Shown here piece by piece: positions 1 to 6,256 of a stretch of DNA of 6,284 nt. Numbering within the stretch: the stretch's first letter is position 1; every line of letters starts with the position of its first letter. A program made the translations under genes and the position numbers. This DNA is from Actinomycetota bacterium (GTDB taxonomy: Bacteria; Actinomycetota; Geothermincolia; Fen-727; Anoxymicrobiaceae). The stretch is from contig JAHIPE010000201.1 of the NCBI GenBank assembly GCA_018894655.1, forward strand, positions 1 through 6,284, given 5' to 3'. The notes below the pieces were generated by a model, which did no database searches, was not told where the DNA came from, and worked only from the letters and a program-made list of their open reading frames with translations.

Positions 1-1094
1 AGGAGGCTGGCGAGGTCCTTGCCGGGGATGGTCTTGGTTCCCGAGGAGCCGACAATGCGGGCGTTGCGGACGCGTCCGCCGGGGGTACGGTCCGAGAGGT
101 CGATGAGCTCGAGGGTGCCGACAGACACGTTGAGCTTCCTGGTGAGGTCCGCGACCGATATCTCCACGGTGTTGGTGAAGTTGGGGGCCTGGGAGCAGAA
201 CGGGTCCGGCTTGCCGCGCAGGTAAGGGACGGCAGTCCCGCCCCAGACGTCCTCGTAGTTATCGGTATGGCCGCCGCACGAGCCGCAGTAGGCCGCTATT
301 ATCGGGGCGCCGTTGTAGGTGATGATCTGTCCGGCGGTCTCGTTGACGGCTCTATTGTGATTGGGGAACCGGGGGAGGTCCTTGTTCTCGTTGAACGCCT
401 GGCAGCAACCGCCGCTGGAGCAGACGTCGAACCCATCCCCCGCGTGCTTGCCGCGCGCGATGCAGGAAAGCGTGTAGGTCCTAGCCGCGAGGGACAGGAC
501 CCTCAGCCCCTCGTAGGGGTAGGACTCGGGCTCCTCGGCCAGCCGGAGGAGATAATCCTTTAACGGCAACACCCGGACTTTGCCGTCCCTTCCTTTCACC
601 CGGATTGGCTGGTTGTCATCCACCGTGCCTATCTGGACGCCGGTGTAGTAGTAGTTGATGATGTCGGTGTAGGAGTGCCCCGCCAGCGCCCTGTACTTGA
701 CGCCGTCCATGCACAGCCCCACGCCGTGCGCCCTGCCGTGCCCGTTGAACACGAAGACCGCGCCGGGGCCGGGAACCGGGCCCCCGGGGCTCGGGGCACT
801 CGGCAGCGCGGTCGTATCCAGTTCGGCGGTCGAGTTCGAGTCGGGCTCGAAGGAGTGTGGCGCGGAGCCGCCGCTGTAACTGCCGCTGCGCTCTCGATAC
901 GACGTGTACGGCGTCTCGCTTTCGATGTCGCTCTCGATGTCCGGCTCGATCTCTCCCCGGGCGGCCCGCCTGAACTCCGCCGAGGGGTTGTCGGAAAGAG
1001 TAATGAACGCCGCTACCATCCCCAGCACGACGATAAAAGTAAGCGCCCCCCAGGTCCTTAATACCTCTCTAGTACGTTCTCTATAATGCTCCAT
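1..1094 (-). CDS. SpoIID/LytB-family membrane-anchored peptidoglycan lytic transglycosylase (C-terminus cut by window edge)
   Basis: Reading the minus strand from the ATG at 1094-1092 gives 364 uninterrupted codons to the window edge, with no stop or frameshift. Residues 13-33 form one hydrophobic segment after a charged start, so the protein is probably membrane-anchored with its bulk outside. Residues 38-112 are a polar, acidic then Pro/Gly/Ser-rich linker. At 118-152 lies the G-H-G-R-A-H-G-V-G-L and Y-Y-Y-T-G block, placed before the catalytic core as in actinobacterial SpoIID proteins. The core at 176-290 has D-Y-L, the A-E-E-P motif (E187 fits the family's catalytic glutamate), A-A-R-T-Y (203-207), F-D-V-C, C-C-Q, C-G-G-H-T and V-W-G-G. 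The family cleaves glycan strands of peptidoglycan, best known from engulfment in sporulation, but this architecture also occurs in non-sporulating bacteria. Residues 311-364 match the family's C-terminal region, so little should be missing. A weak Shine-Dalgarno (AGG, 1109-1107) lies 12 bases from the ATG; no better in-frame start exists upstream. Confidence 0.9.
   Translation of the reverse strand, partial: MEHYRERTREVLRTWGALTFIVVLGMVAAFITLSDNPSAEFRRAARGEIEPDIESDIESETPYTSYRERSGSYSGGSAPHSFEPDSNSTAELDTTALPSAPSPGGPVPGPGAVFVFNGHGRAHGVGLCMDGVKYRALAGHSYTDIINYYYTGVQIGTVDDNQPIRVKGRDGKVRVLPLKDYLLRLAEEPESYPYEGLRVLSLAARTYTLSCIARGKHAGDGFDVCSSGGCCQAFNENKDLPRFPNHNRAVNETAGQIITYNGAPIIAAYCGSCGGHTDNYEDVWGGTAVPYLRGKPDPFCSQAPNFTNTVEISVADLTRKLNVSVGTLELIDLSDRTPGGRVRNARIVGSSGTKTIPGKDLASL
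1058..1087 (+). promoter_or_regulatory. Candidate promoter for the large secreted protein, overlapping the SpoIID start codons
   Basis: A perfect TATAAT at 1082-1087 is preceded by TTAATA at 1058-1063 with an 18-base spacer. Transcription would start near 1094 and run toward the ATG at 1328, giving a leader of roughly 234 bases. The site lies within the first dozen codons of the divergent gene, so the match may be a coding coincidence. No better plus-strand promoter was found between 1095 and 1327. Confidence 0.3.
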
Positions 1095-1141
1095 AATTAC
1101 AGGTGACCTACTTCTCCTGCCGCGCCTGCATCAGTCATGTA

Positions 1142-1180
1142 CGTGTCCCGGCCTCTCGCGGGCACGGCCCGTCCGACACG
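1142..1180. promoter_or_regulatory. Nested inverted repeat in the divergent intergenic region
   Basis: Outer arms CGTGTC (1142-1147) and GACACG (1175-1180) enclose an inner perfect hairpin, CGGGC-ACG-GCCCG (1159-1171). The internal loops are 11 and 3 bases. It lies between the candidate minus-strand promoter and the SpoIID start, so it could fold in that leader RNA or act as an operator. There is no U-run, so it is not a classical terminator. Confidence 0.3.
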
Positions 1181-1195
1181 AATGCTCTAACTATT

Positions 1196-1224
1196 ATTAT
1201 GCTGGTTTCTCGGGAGGATATCCA
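1196..1224 (-). promoter_or_regulatory. Candidate sigma70-type promoter for the SpoIID-family gene
   Basis: On the minus strand TGGATA (1224-1219, 4 of 6 matches to TTGACA) and CATAAT (1201-1196, 5 of 6 to TATAAT) are separated by 17 bases. They lie in a locally AT-rich patch of otherwise GC-rich DNA. Transcription would begin near 1189 and leave a leader of about 95 bases before the ATG at 1094. Confidence 0.4.
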
Positions 1225-1327
1225 GCGGGGCGGGGCGGGCGCCCGGCGCTCCGGCGGCAAACGTCCCCGACCTGTGGTATCTTCGAGTGTGACAACCTGA
1301 CAGAAGCTCACCGGGAATGGTTAGGGG

Positions 1328-1435
1328 ATGGAAGCAACTCCAAGAGAGAGGCCCGTCTGGACGTCGGTAGGGCACGTTGTCTTTTTCTCGGCGCTGGTCG
1401 TCGTTTCCGTTCTCCTGTGCGGTGATGCCTTCGCT
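1328..1435 (+). other. Signal peptide coding region
   Basis: The first 36 residues have a positively charged N-region (R6, R8), a hydrophobic core at about 17-30 (V-V-F-F-S-A-L-V-V-V-S-V-L-L) and A-F-A before S37. This fits Sec export with signal peptidase I cleavage after A36. A cysteine at 31 follows V-L-L, but the residue before it is Leu, which does not fit a lipoprotein box. Confidence 0.8.
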
Positions 1436-4400
1436 TCCGGCCCCGGGCAGGTCATCGTCGAGCTCCAGCAGAACAACGGGTCCGAAATCACCCGCACGAG
1501 CGATTTCTACGGCCAGGAGATAGCGGGGACCGATGGGGGGGCCAGGCAGGCGTACAAGTTCCAGAGGGAGAGGCATGGCAGGCATTTCACCTACGTGGTG
1601 GCCAACCTTGTCCCCGGCGCCGCCTACGAGGTAGAGCTGAGCTTCGTGGAGCACGACCAGCCTTCCAGCGGGCTGCGAGTGTTCAACGTAAACATCGGGG
1701 ACGCCAGGGTCCTCGACCACCTGGATGTATTCGCGCAGGTGGGCGCCAACCACGCCTGCCAGTTCCGCTTGGGCGCGGCGGCGGACCCGGGAGGCCTCCT
1801 TGGAATCGTGTTCAGGTCCGACGAGCCGGGGTGCGCCGGGGACGCGACGGTGAGCACCATCACGGTCCGTGATGCCTCGGGGGACGTGGTGGAGATCGAC
1901 GCCACCGCCTCCCGGCACAGGATGGACCCGCCGGTGCGACATTATAACAACGGCCGGCAGAACACCCTCGAAACCATCCTGGGAAGGCTGGGTTCGCGTA
2001 TAAGCCTGAACCTCCTGCCGCAGCGGCTTGCAAGCCGCGTCTCGCCCCTGGGCACCTGGACCGGCGACCTCTCCGAGCTGGTCATCGCCCTGAAGCAGGG
2101 GCCCGATATCAGGTGCCTTCCGTTCACCGACCGGTTTCCGGCCTGGGAATCGATCGAGCAGGCGCAGGGGATGACGCATCAGTCGTTCGATTGCCGGTCC
2201 CCGGCCGTACCCCTGGAGATGTCCGCCGTCTTTCGCTCGCCGTTCTACCCGGGAGACGAGAAGCTAAGCACCGCCCCTTTCTTTTACGTTGACCTGACCG
2301 TCAGGAACACCGGCGAGGGCACGGTCTCCGGGGAGGTCCTCCTTGCCCGCCCTCACAAGGAGGGGTTCCAGGAGTGCGGCATGGCGGGGTTCTCCGGCCC
2401 GGACACGGCCGGTTACACGTTTGAGGCCTCCTACCAATACCAGGAGGAGACTGTAAACGAGCACGGCGCGAGAAGCGCGGTGGAAGCCCTGGCGGTCCCA
2501 TCGGGGGAGAAAGAGGGCGTCCGCTTTCGCGGCCTGACCAAGGGGGAGTTCACCGACTTCTCACCCGACAGCATATGGGGGTGGCGCTCACCCGACGGCT
2601 ACCCCCTGACATACGACGAGCCCCGGTCCCCCACGTTCACGTTCTACCCCAGGGGTTACTCGGGGGCGGTCTGGTCGATAGACGGCCTCGAGCCCGGCGG
2701 AACCGCGACCAGGCACTTCATCCTGGCGGGCTACGTACCCGGCACAGTGCTGAGCGTCAAGAACCGCCACTACCAGGACGGCGGCTTCCGGTTCAAGTAC
2801 CGCGGGCACTTCTCGGGCGCCCGGGACGTGGCGGACTACGCCGCGGCCTCGAGGTGGGAAGGTGACGGGATAGAGGAGAAGTCGGAGTTCTTCGACTCGT
2901 TGTTTGCCTCCGACGACTACTTCCACTTGGACACCGGCTACCTGGGGGACGTCCGGGACCTTATGGCCTGCGCTTTCCAGAGCTACCTCACCAACACCTG
3001 GTGGGTCCACTCCGACGCCGGGCGGGACTGGTTCAGTGTCTGGGAGGGCACCTGGATGAGGTTACACGGCACGGTGGACGTCGAGTACAACCAAGCCTGG
3101 TTCTATCTCGAGCTCTGGCCCGAGCTCCTCCGGATGATCATGGACCAGTGGCTTCTCTACACGGAATCAAACGAGATGGGGGAGTACCTCCCTCACGATG
3201 TCGGGATACTGGACACGGCGCACGGGCAGGTCTACGAGCACCCGATGCCGGTGGAGGAGAACACCAACTTCATCCTGCTGCTCTACAGGTACTGGCAGCG
3301 CACCGGCGATACGCCGTATGTCCAGCAGAGGTTTCCTGAGGTCCGCAGGCTGGTGGATTTCCTTGTCAACTGCGACACCAACAACAACGGCCTCCCCGAT
3401 GTCTATACCCGGAACACCCTCGACGACGGCCCCCCCGCGCTGGAGGGGTCCCGCGACCAGACTTACCTTGGGGTGAAATGCATGGCCGCCTACCGAGCGG
3501 CCCGGGAGATGGCGGGCGCGCAGGAGGCGCCCGACGCCGATTACGCCGGGAGGTGCGGGGCGCAGGTGGAGCTTATCAACCAGACCCTGGAGTACGACCA
3601 GTGGCTGTCGGACCACTTCGCGGTCTGCCAGGACGGCGGGGTGGAGACCGCCGGCCGGGAGGCGTACAGCATCCACAGCGGCAACGGGCTACTCTACCTC
3701 CTGGGGGCGGGGAGGAACGTGGGCCTGACATCGGGTAACACCGATAGGATGCGCAGGGACGTGGAGGGCGCCACCGGCCGGACGCTGAGGAAGTACGGCT
3801 GCACCCATACCAGTGACGACCCCACCAGGATGTGGGTGTCCGCGAACCTCTGGAGGGACCAGGTCGCCTGCCACCTGGGCGCGTCCCCGGGAGACGGAGG
3901 TCCGCTGGCGATGTGTACCCGGTACTGGGACCTGGAGCGCTACTTCGGGACCTATCTGCAGGGAGGCTACTGGGACGGCGTGGTGTACCCCGCCTGCGGG
4001 GTTTCGGCGAGCCCCATCTGGGGGGTTCCCGCCGCCCGGGGCAACACCGACCTGGACACAGGCATCATAGCCGAGCGCCCCATCTACTTCGACTACCACG
4101 GAAACGTGACCGGAGGACACGTGGTGATGGGGGCGAGCGAACCCGGGGCCACGTTCTACTTCGCCGAGGGGACCTGCCGGCCCGGCTTCGACCCCTACAT
4201 CTGCATACAGAACCCGGGTAGCACAACAGCTTCCGTGAAGGTCACCTACATGCTGGGGGACGGCACCACCCGCACTCAGGAGCTCGAGATCGGCGCCCGC
4301 TCCCGCGCGACGGTGGTGGTTAAGGACTTCCTGGGAGAGGGGGACGACCCCGGGAGCGACTTCTCGGCCAAGGTGGAGACCACCAACGGCTGTTACGCAC

Positions 4401-6256
4401 AGTTGATGAGCTACTACCCCAGGGGGGCGGCGAGCCTGGGCCTCCTGGAGGCGGTGGCGGGGCTGGTGTCGGAGCTCTCCGGGGATGCCCTCTACTACAA
4501 GCCGGGCATCTACCCTTTGAAGGTCCCCCTGCCGCGGTACGCGGACTGGGATAACCCCGACCCGGAGAAGAGGGTCCCCACGATTTCCTTTGGTGCCCCG
4601 GAGAGCGAACCGGCGGTGACCAACCGCGACCTCCTGCCCGCTAAAGTCAAGGAGAACCGCACCGTGGACCTCGCGGGCCTTGGCGGGGGAGGGCACGCTC
4701 TCAGCCCGGACGGGGACGGCACCAACGACCGGGCGGACATCAGCTACGAACTGCCGGTGGCCTCCACCGTAGAGGAGTCGATATGGGGAAGGGGAGAGGT
4801 CGAGCGGGATTTCGGCTCATCGCACCGGGACGCCGGGGGGGCGTCGTTCTCCTGGGACGGGAGGGACGGCGACGGGGAGGTTGTAGATGACGGGCTCTAC
4901 ACCGCGAGGGTGGACGCCCGGCCGGACAACGACGACTACGCGGTGAGACCGGGCGCCGTGCCCATCTGGGTCAACCGCAGCATCCCGGACCTCTCGACCG
5001 ACTGGTACCTGGCCGAGGGGTTTACCGGCGCGAGCCAGGCCGGCGGGGAGTTCGAGGAGTACGTGTTGATCCAGAACCCCAACCCCGGGGAAGCCTCGAT
5101 CGACGTCACGTTCATGCTCCCGGGAGGGGAGACGGTGGAGAGGCACGTCAACGTGGCGCCGAACAGCAGGTTCACCGTGAACGTCGACGAGGTACTTCCC
5201 GCGTGCGAGGTGAGCGTCCACGTTCACGCCAACAGGAGGATAGCGGTGGAGAGATCGATGTACTGGTCTGGCCGCAGGGCGGGACACGCGTCGGTGGGAG
5301 TGACCCGGCCGGAGACCAGTTGGTACCTGGCCGAGGGCTGTACCGTGGGCGGCTTCGACGAGTTCATCCTCATCCAGAACCCCGGCGAAAAGGAGGCCGA
5401 GGTTGACGTCACGTTCATGACCCCGGACTCCGGCAGCCTGAAGAGGGAGTACACGGTGGACGCCCGGTCCAGGTTCACAATCCACGTGAACGAGGTCCTG
5501 CCGGGAAGCGACGTCTCGACCGTGATCGAGAGCACCGAGCCGGTGGTGGTGGAGAGGTCCCAGTACCTGAACGACATGCGGGCGGGGACCTGTTCCATCG
5601 CCGCCCCGTCGCTCTCCCGCACGTGGTTCCTGGCCGAGGGCTACACCGGGGGGAGCTTCGAGGAGTGGGTGCTTATCCTGAACCCCGGCGACACCCCCAA
5701 CGAGGTTACCTTGACTTTCATGGAGAGTACCGGCGCCAACACCGTCAGGAACTACACGCTCGCGCCCGGGAGCCGGTTTACGCTGGCCGTGGACGGGGTT
5801 GTTCCCGATGGAGAGGTGTCGGTCAAGGTGCGCTCCACCGAGCCGGTGCTGGCCGAGCGCTCCATGTACTGGAACAACCGGAGCGACGGCCACTGCTTCA
5901 TCGGGACCCCGTCTCCGGATACCGAGTGGTACCTGGCCGAGGGTTACACCGGCGGGGGGTTCGAGACCTGGATACTGGTACAGAACCCGGGCGACGACGC
6001 GGTTTCGCTCACCTTTACGTTCATGGAGCCGGGGGGGAAGAACACGGTACGAGAGTACACCGTGGGGCCGAGGAGCAGGTTCACGGTGGCGGTCGACGAG
6101 ATACTCCCCGCGTCCGAGGTAAGCACCAGGGTAAAGGCGAGCGGTTTCGTGATAGTGGAGAGGGCTATCTACTTCAACAACCGCAGCGGGGGCACCGACT
6201 CACTGGGCGTCAGGGGCGACTCGGGGCTATACCCCATGTTGAACATGTTGCACTAA
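1328..6256 (+). CDS. Large secreted multidomain protein: malectin-like domain, (alpha/alpha)6 glycoside-hydrolase-like domain, FlgD-type Ig segment and five W-Y-L-A-E-G repeats
   Basis: This is a 1642-residue extracellular protein, probably a glycoside hydrolase. After the signal peptide (1-36), residues 40-192 resemble malectin carbohydrate-binding domains, with V-N-I-G-D-A-R-V-L and L-D-V-F-A followed by a strand ending G-I-V-F-R. Residues 215-480 look like the N-terminal beta-sandwich found before GH116-type barrels (S-P-F-Y-P-G-D, V-D-L-T-V-R-N-T). Residues 510-930 are helical and barrel-like. W-E-G (E573) and T-V-D-V-E-Y (582-587) align by eye with the human GBA2 nucleophile region around E527. 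P-H-D-V-G (622-626) is shared by both families, while P-M-P-V-E-E (639-644) recalls the GtaA/DUF4965 family. T-L-D-D-G (697-701) supplies an acid/base candidate, D700. M-W-V-S-A-N-L-W-R-D (835-844) ends the barrel. The C-terminal third is repeats plus an Ig-like segment. A stop codon sits two codons upstream of the ATG, so this is the earliest start; the Shine-Dalgarno is poor (GGGA 11 bases away, or AGGGG abutting). Substrate unknown; I could not assign one family. Confidence 0.9.
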   Translation: MEATPRERPVWTSVGHVVFFSALVVVSVLLCGDAFASGPGQVIVELQQNNGSEITRTSDFYGQEIAGTDGGARQAYKFQRERHGRHFTYVVANLVPGAAYEVELSFVEHDQPSSGLRVFNVNIGDARVLDHLDVFAQVGANHACQFRLGAAADPGGLLGIVFRSDEPGCAGDATVSTITVRDASGDVVEIDATASRHRMDPPVRHYNNGRQNTLETILGRLGSRISLNLLPQRLASRVSPLGTWTGDLSELVIALKQGPDIRCLPFTDRFPAWESIEQAQGMTHQSFDCRSPAVPLEMSAVFRSPFYPGDEKLSTAPFFYVDLTVRNTGEGTVSGEVLLARPHKEGFQECGMAGFSGPDTAGYTFEASYQYQEETVNEHGARSAVEALAVPSGEKEGVRFRGLTKGEFTDFSPDSIWGWRSPDGYPLTYDEPRSPTFTFYPRGYSGAVWSIDGLEPGGTATRHFILAGYVPGTVLSVKNRHYQDGGFRFKYRGHFSGARDVADYAAASRWEGDGIEEKSEFFDSLFASDDYFHLDTGYLGDVRDLMACAFQSYLTNTWWVHSDAGRDWFSVWEGTWMRLHGTVDVEYNQAWFYLELWPELLRMIMDQWLLYTESNEMGEYLPHDVGILDTAHGQVYEHPMPVEENTNFILLLYRYWQRTGDTPYVQQRFPEVRRLVDFLVNCDTNNNGLPDVYTRNTLDDGPPALEGSRDQTYLGVKCMAAYRAAREMAGAQEAPDADYAGRCGAQVELINQTLEYDQWLSDHFAVCQDGGVETAGREAYSIHSGNGLLYLLGAGRNVGLTSGNTDRMRRDVEGATGRTLRKYGCTHTSDDPTRMWVSANLWRDQVACHLGASPGDGGPLAMCTRYWDLERYFGTYLQGGYWDGVVYPACGVSASPIWGVPAARGNTDLDTGIIAERPIYFDYHGNVTGGHVVMGASEPGATFYFAEGTCRPGFDPYICIQNPGSTTASVKVTYMLGDGTTRTQELEIGARSRATVVVKDFLGEGDDPGSDFSAKVETTNGCYAQLMSYYPRGAASLGLLEAVAGLVSELSGDALYYKPGIYPLKVPLPRYADWDNPDPEKRVPTISFGAPESEPAVTNRDLLPAKVKENRTVDLAGLGGGGHALSPDGDGTNDRADISYELPVASTVEESIWGRGEVERDFGSSHRDAGGASFSWDGRDGDGEVVDDGLYTARVDARPDNDDYAVRPGAVPIWVNRSIPDLSTDWYLAEGFTGASQAGGEFEEYVLIQNPNPGEASIDVTFMLPGGETVERHVNVAPNSRFTVNVDEVLPACEVSVHVHANRRIAVERSMYWSGRRAGHASVGVTRPETSWYLAEGCTVGGFDEFILIQNPGEKEAEVDVTFMTPDSGSLKREYTVDARSRFTIHVNEVLPGSDVSTVIESTEPVVVERSQYLNDMRAGTCSIAAPSLSRTWFLAEGYTGGSFEEWVLILNPGDTPNEVTLTFMESTGANTVRNYTLAPGSRFTLAVDGVVPDGEVSVKVRSTEPVLAERSMYWNNRSDGHCFIGTPSPDTEWYLAEGYTGGGFETWILVQNPGDDAVSLTFTFMEPGGKNTVREYTVGPRSRFTVAVDEILPASEVSTRVKASGFVIVERAIYFNNRSGGTDSLGVRGDSGLYPMLNMLH
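1445..1903 (+). other. Malectin-like carbohydrate-binding domain (residues 40-192)
   Basis: This region sits just after the signal peptide. It shows the malectin pattern of a beta-sandwich with V-F-N-V-N-I-G-D (118-125), then L-D-H-L-D-V-F-A-Q-V-G (129-139), and a late strand L-L-G-I-V-F-R (157-163). In the family these segments correspond to the F-x-V-x-I-N-G and F-D-I-x-x-x-x-G strands. Malectin domains bind carbohydrate, so here the domain would target the enzyme to its substrate or to a surface glycan. The assignment is by motif only; a related galactose-binding-like fold is possible. Confidence 0.6.
2855..4117 (+). other. (alpha/alpha)6-barrel glycosidase-like catalytic region (residues 510-930)
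   Basis: The span is rich in amphipathic helices and aligns by eye with the GH116 barrel. W-E-G with E573 as candidate nucleophile is followed by D584-V585, P-H-D-V-G at 622-626, R-T-G-D at 658-661, a D-T-N-N-N-G-L-P-D loop (683-691) and L-D-D-G, with D700 as candidate general acid. The P-M-P-V-E-E motif at 639-644 is absent from GBA2 but recalls GtaA/DUF4965 proteins. Both families use helical-toroid folds, so the fold call is stronger than the family call. GBA2 has 150 residues between its catalytic Glu and Asp, and here the spacing would be 127. Confidence 0.6.
4154..4450 (+). repeat. Divergent first copy of the W-Y-L-A-E-G repeat (residues 943-1041)
   Basis: This copy begins F-Y-F-A-E-G-T and continues F-D-P-Y-I-C-I-Q-N-P-G, then A-R-S-R-A-T, matching the skeleton of the four later copies. 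It is the most diverged: Trp is replaced by Phe, the S-R-F-T motif becomes S-R-A-T, and the terminal V-E-R-S-x-Y becomes A-Q-L-M-S-Y. It directly abuts the catalytic barrel and is separated from the other copies by about 185 residues containing the Ig-like segment. Confidence 0.8.
4697..4924 (+). other. FlgD-type Ig-like segment between repeat copies 1 and 2
   Basis: Residues 1124-1199 carry S-P-D-G-D-G-T-N-D (1126-1134), then D-I-S-Y-E-L, then F-S-W-D-G-R-D-G-D-G (1174-1183) and D-D-G-L-Y-T-A-R-V-D (1188-1197). That order is typical of FlgD-like Ig modules and related C-terminal domains of secreted proteins. Such modules are usually structural spacers, and the Asp-rich first loop may bind calcium. 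The preceding stretch, residues 1045-1123, was not recognised. Confidence 0.7.
5003..6226 (+). repeat. Four tandem copies of the W-Y-L-A-E-G repeat (copies 2-5)
   Basis: Copies begin at 5003, 5321, 5624 and 5927, giving periods of 318, 303 and 303 bases (106, 101 and 101 residues). Each reads W-[YF]-L-A-E-G, then F-[DE]-x-[YFW]-[IV]-L-I-x-N-P, then T-F-M, S-R-F-T, an acidic V-[DN] and P, and finally V-E-R-S-x-Y or a close variant. Copies 4 and 5 are closest. The repeats look like tandem beta-sandwich modules, probably a stalk or a surface- or glycan-binding region. No dockerin, LPXTG motif or C-terminal transmembrane segment follows the last copy. Confidence 0.9.

Larger units (their letters stand above)
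1095..1327. other. Divergent intergenic region
   Basis: This 233-base spacer separates the two start codons. It contains an AT-rich patch at about 1185-1210, the inverted repeat at 1142-1180, a tract of three G-runs at 1227-1239 and a perfect 10-bp palindrome CGGGCGCCCG at 1236-1245. No credible coding sequence or RNA gene was seen in it. Confidence 0.7.

Noticed and set aside
267..1061. Plus-strand open frames opposite the SpoIID gene
   Set aside because: The minus-strand frame gives a clear SpoIID domain throughout; the plus-strand translations are low-complexity and unrecognisable.
1409..1420. Possible lipoprotein box at V-L-L-C31
   Set aside because: Leu precedes the Cys where Gly, Ala or Ser is expected, and a good signal peptidase I site (A-F-A) follows at 34-36.
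1187..2179. Open reading frame of 330 codons on the minus strand
   Set aside because: It lies opposite the start of the large plus-strand gene, has Arg/Pro/Gly-rich composition without recognisable domains, and is expected by chance in GC-rich coding DNA.
3374..3400. Dockerin or EF-hand-like motif D-T-N-N-N-G-L-P-D
   Set aside because: It occurs once and aligns with a normal loop of the GH116-type barrel (D-x-D-H-D-G-L in GBA2), so it is not a dockerin pair.
3689..4696. Open reading frame of 335 codons on the minus strand
   Set aside because: It is antisense to conserved barrel and repeat codons; the translation shows no motif, signal or domain.
4817..5893. Open reading frame of 358 codons on the minus strand, internally repetitive
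   Set aside because: Its apparent repeats are only the mirror of the W-Y-L-A-E-G repeats on the plus strand.
5003..6226. CRISPR-like or DNA-level satellite array
   Set aside because: The roughly 303-base periodicity keeps reading frame and is conserved mainly as protein motifs, so it is a protein repeat array.
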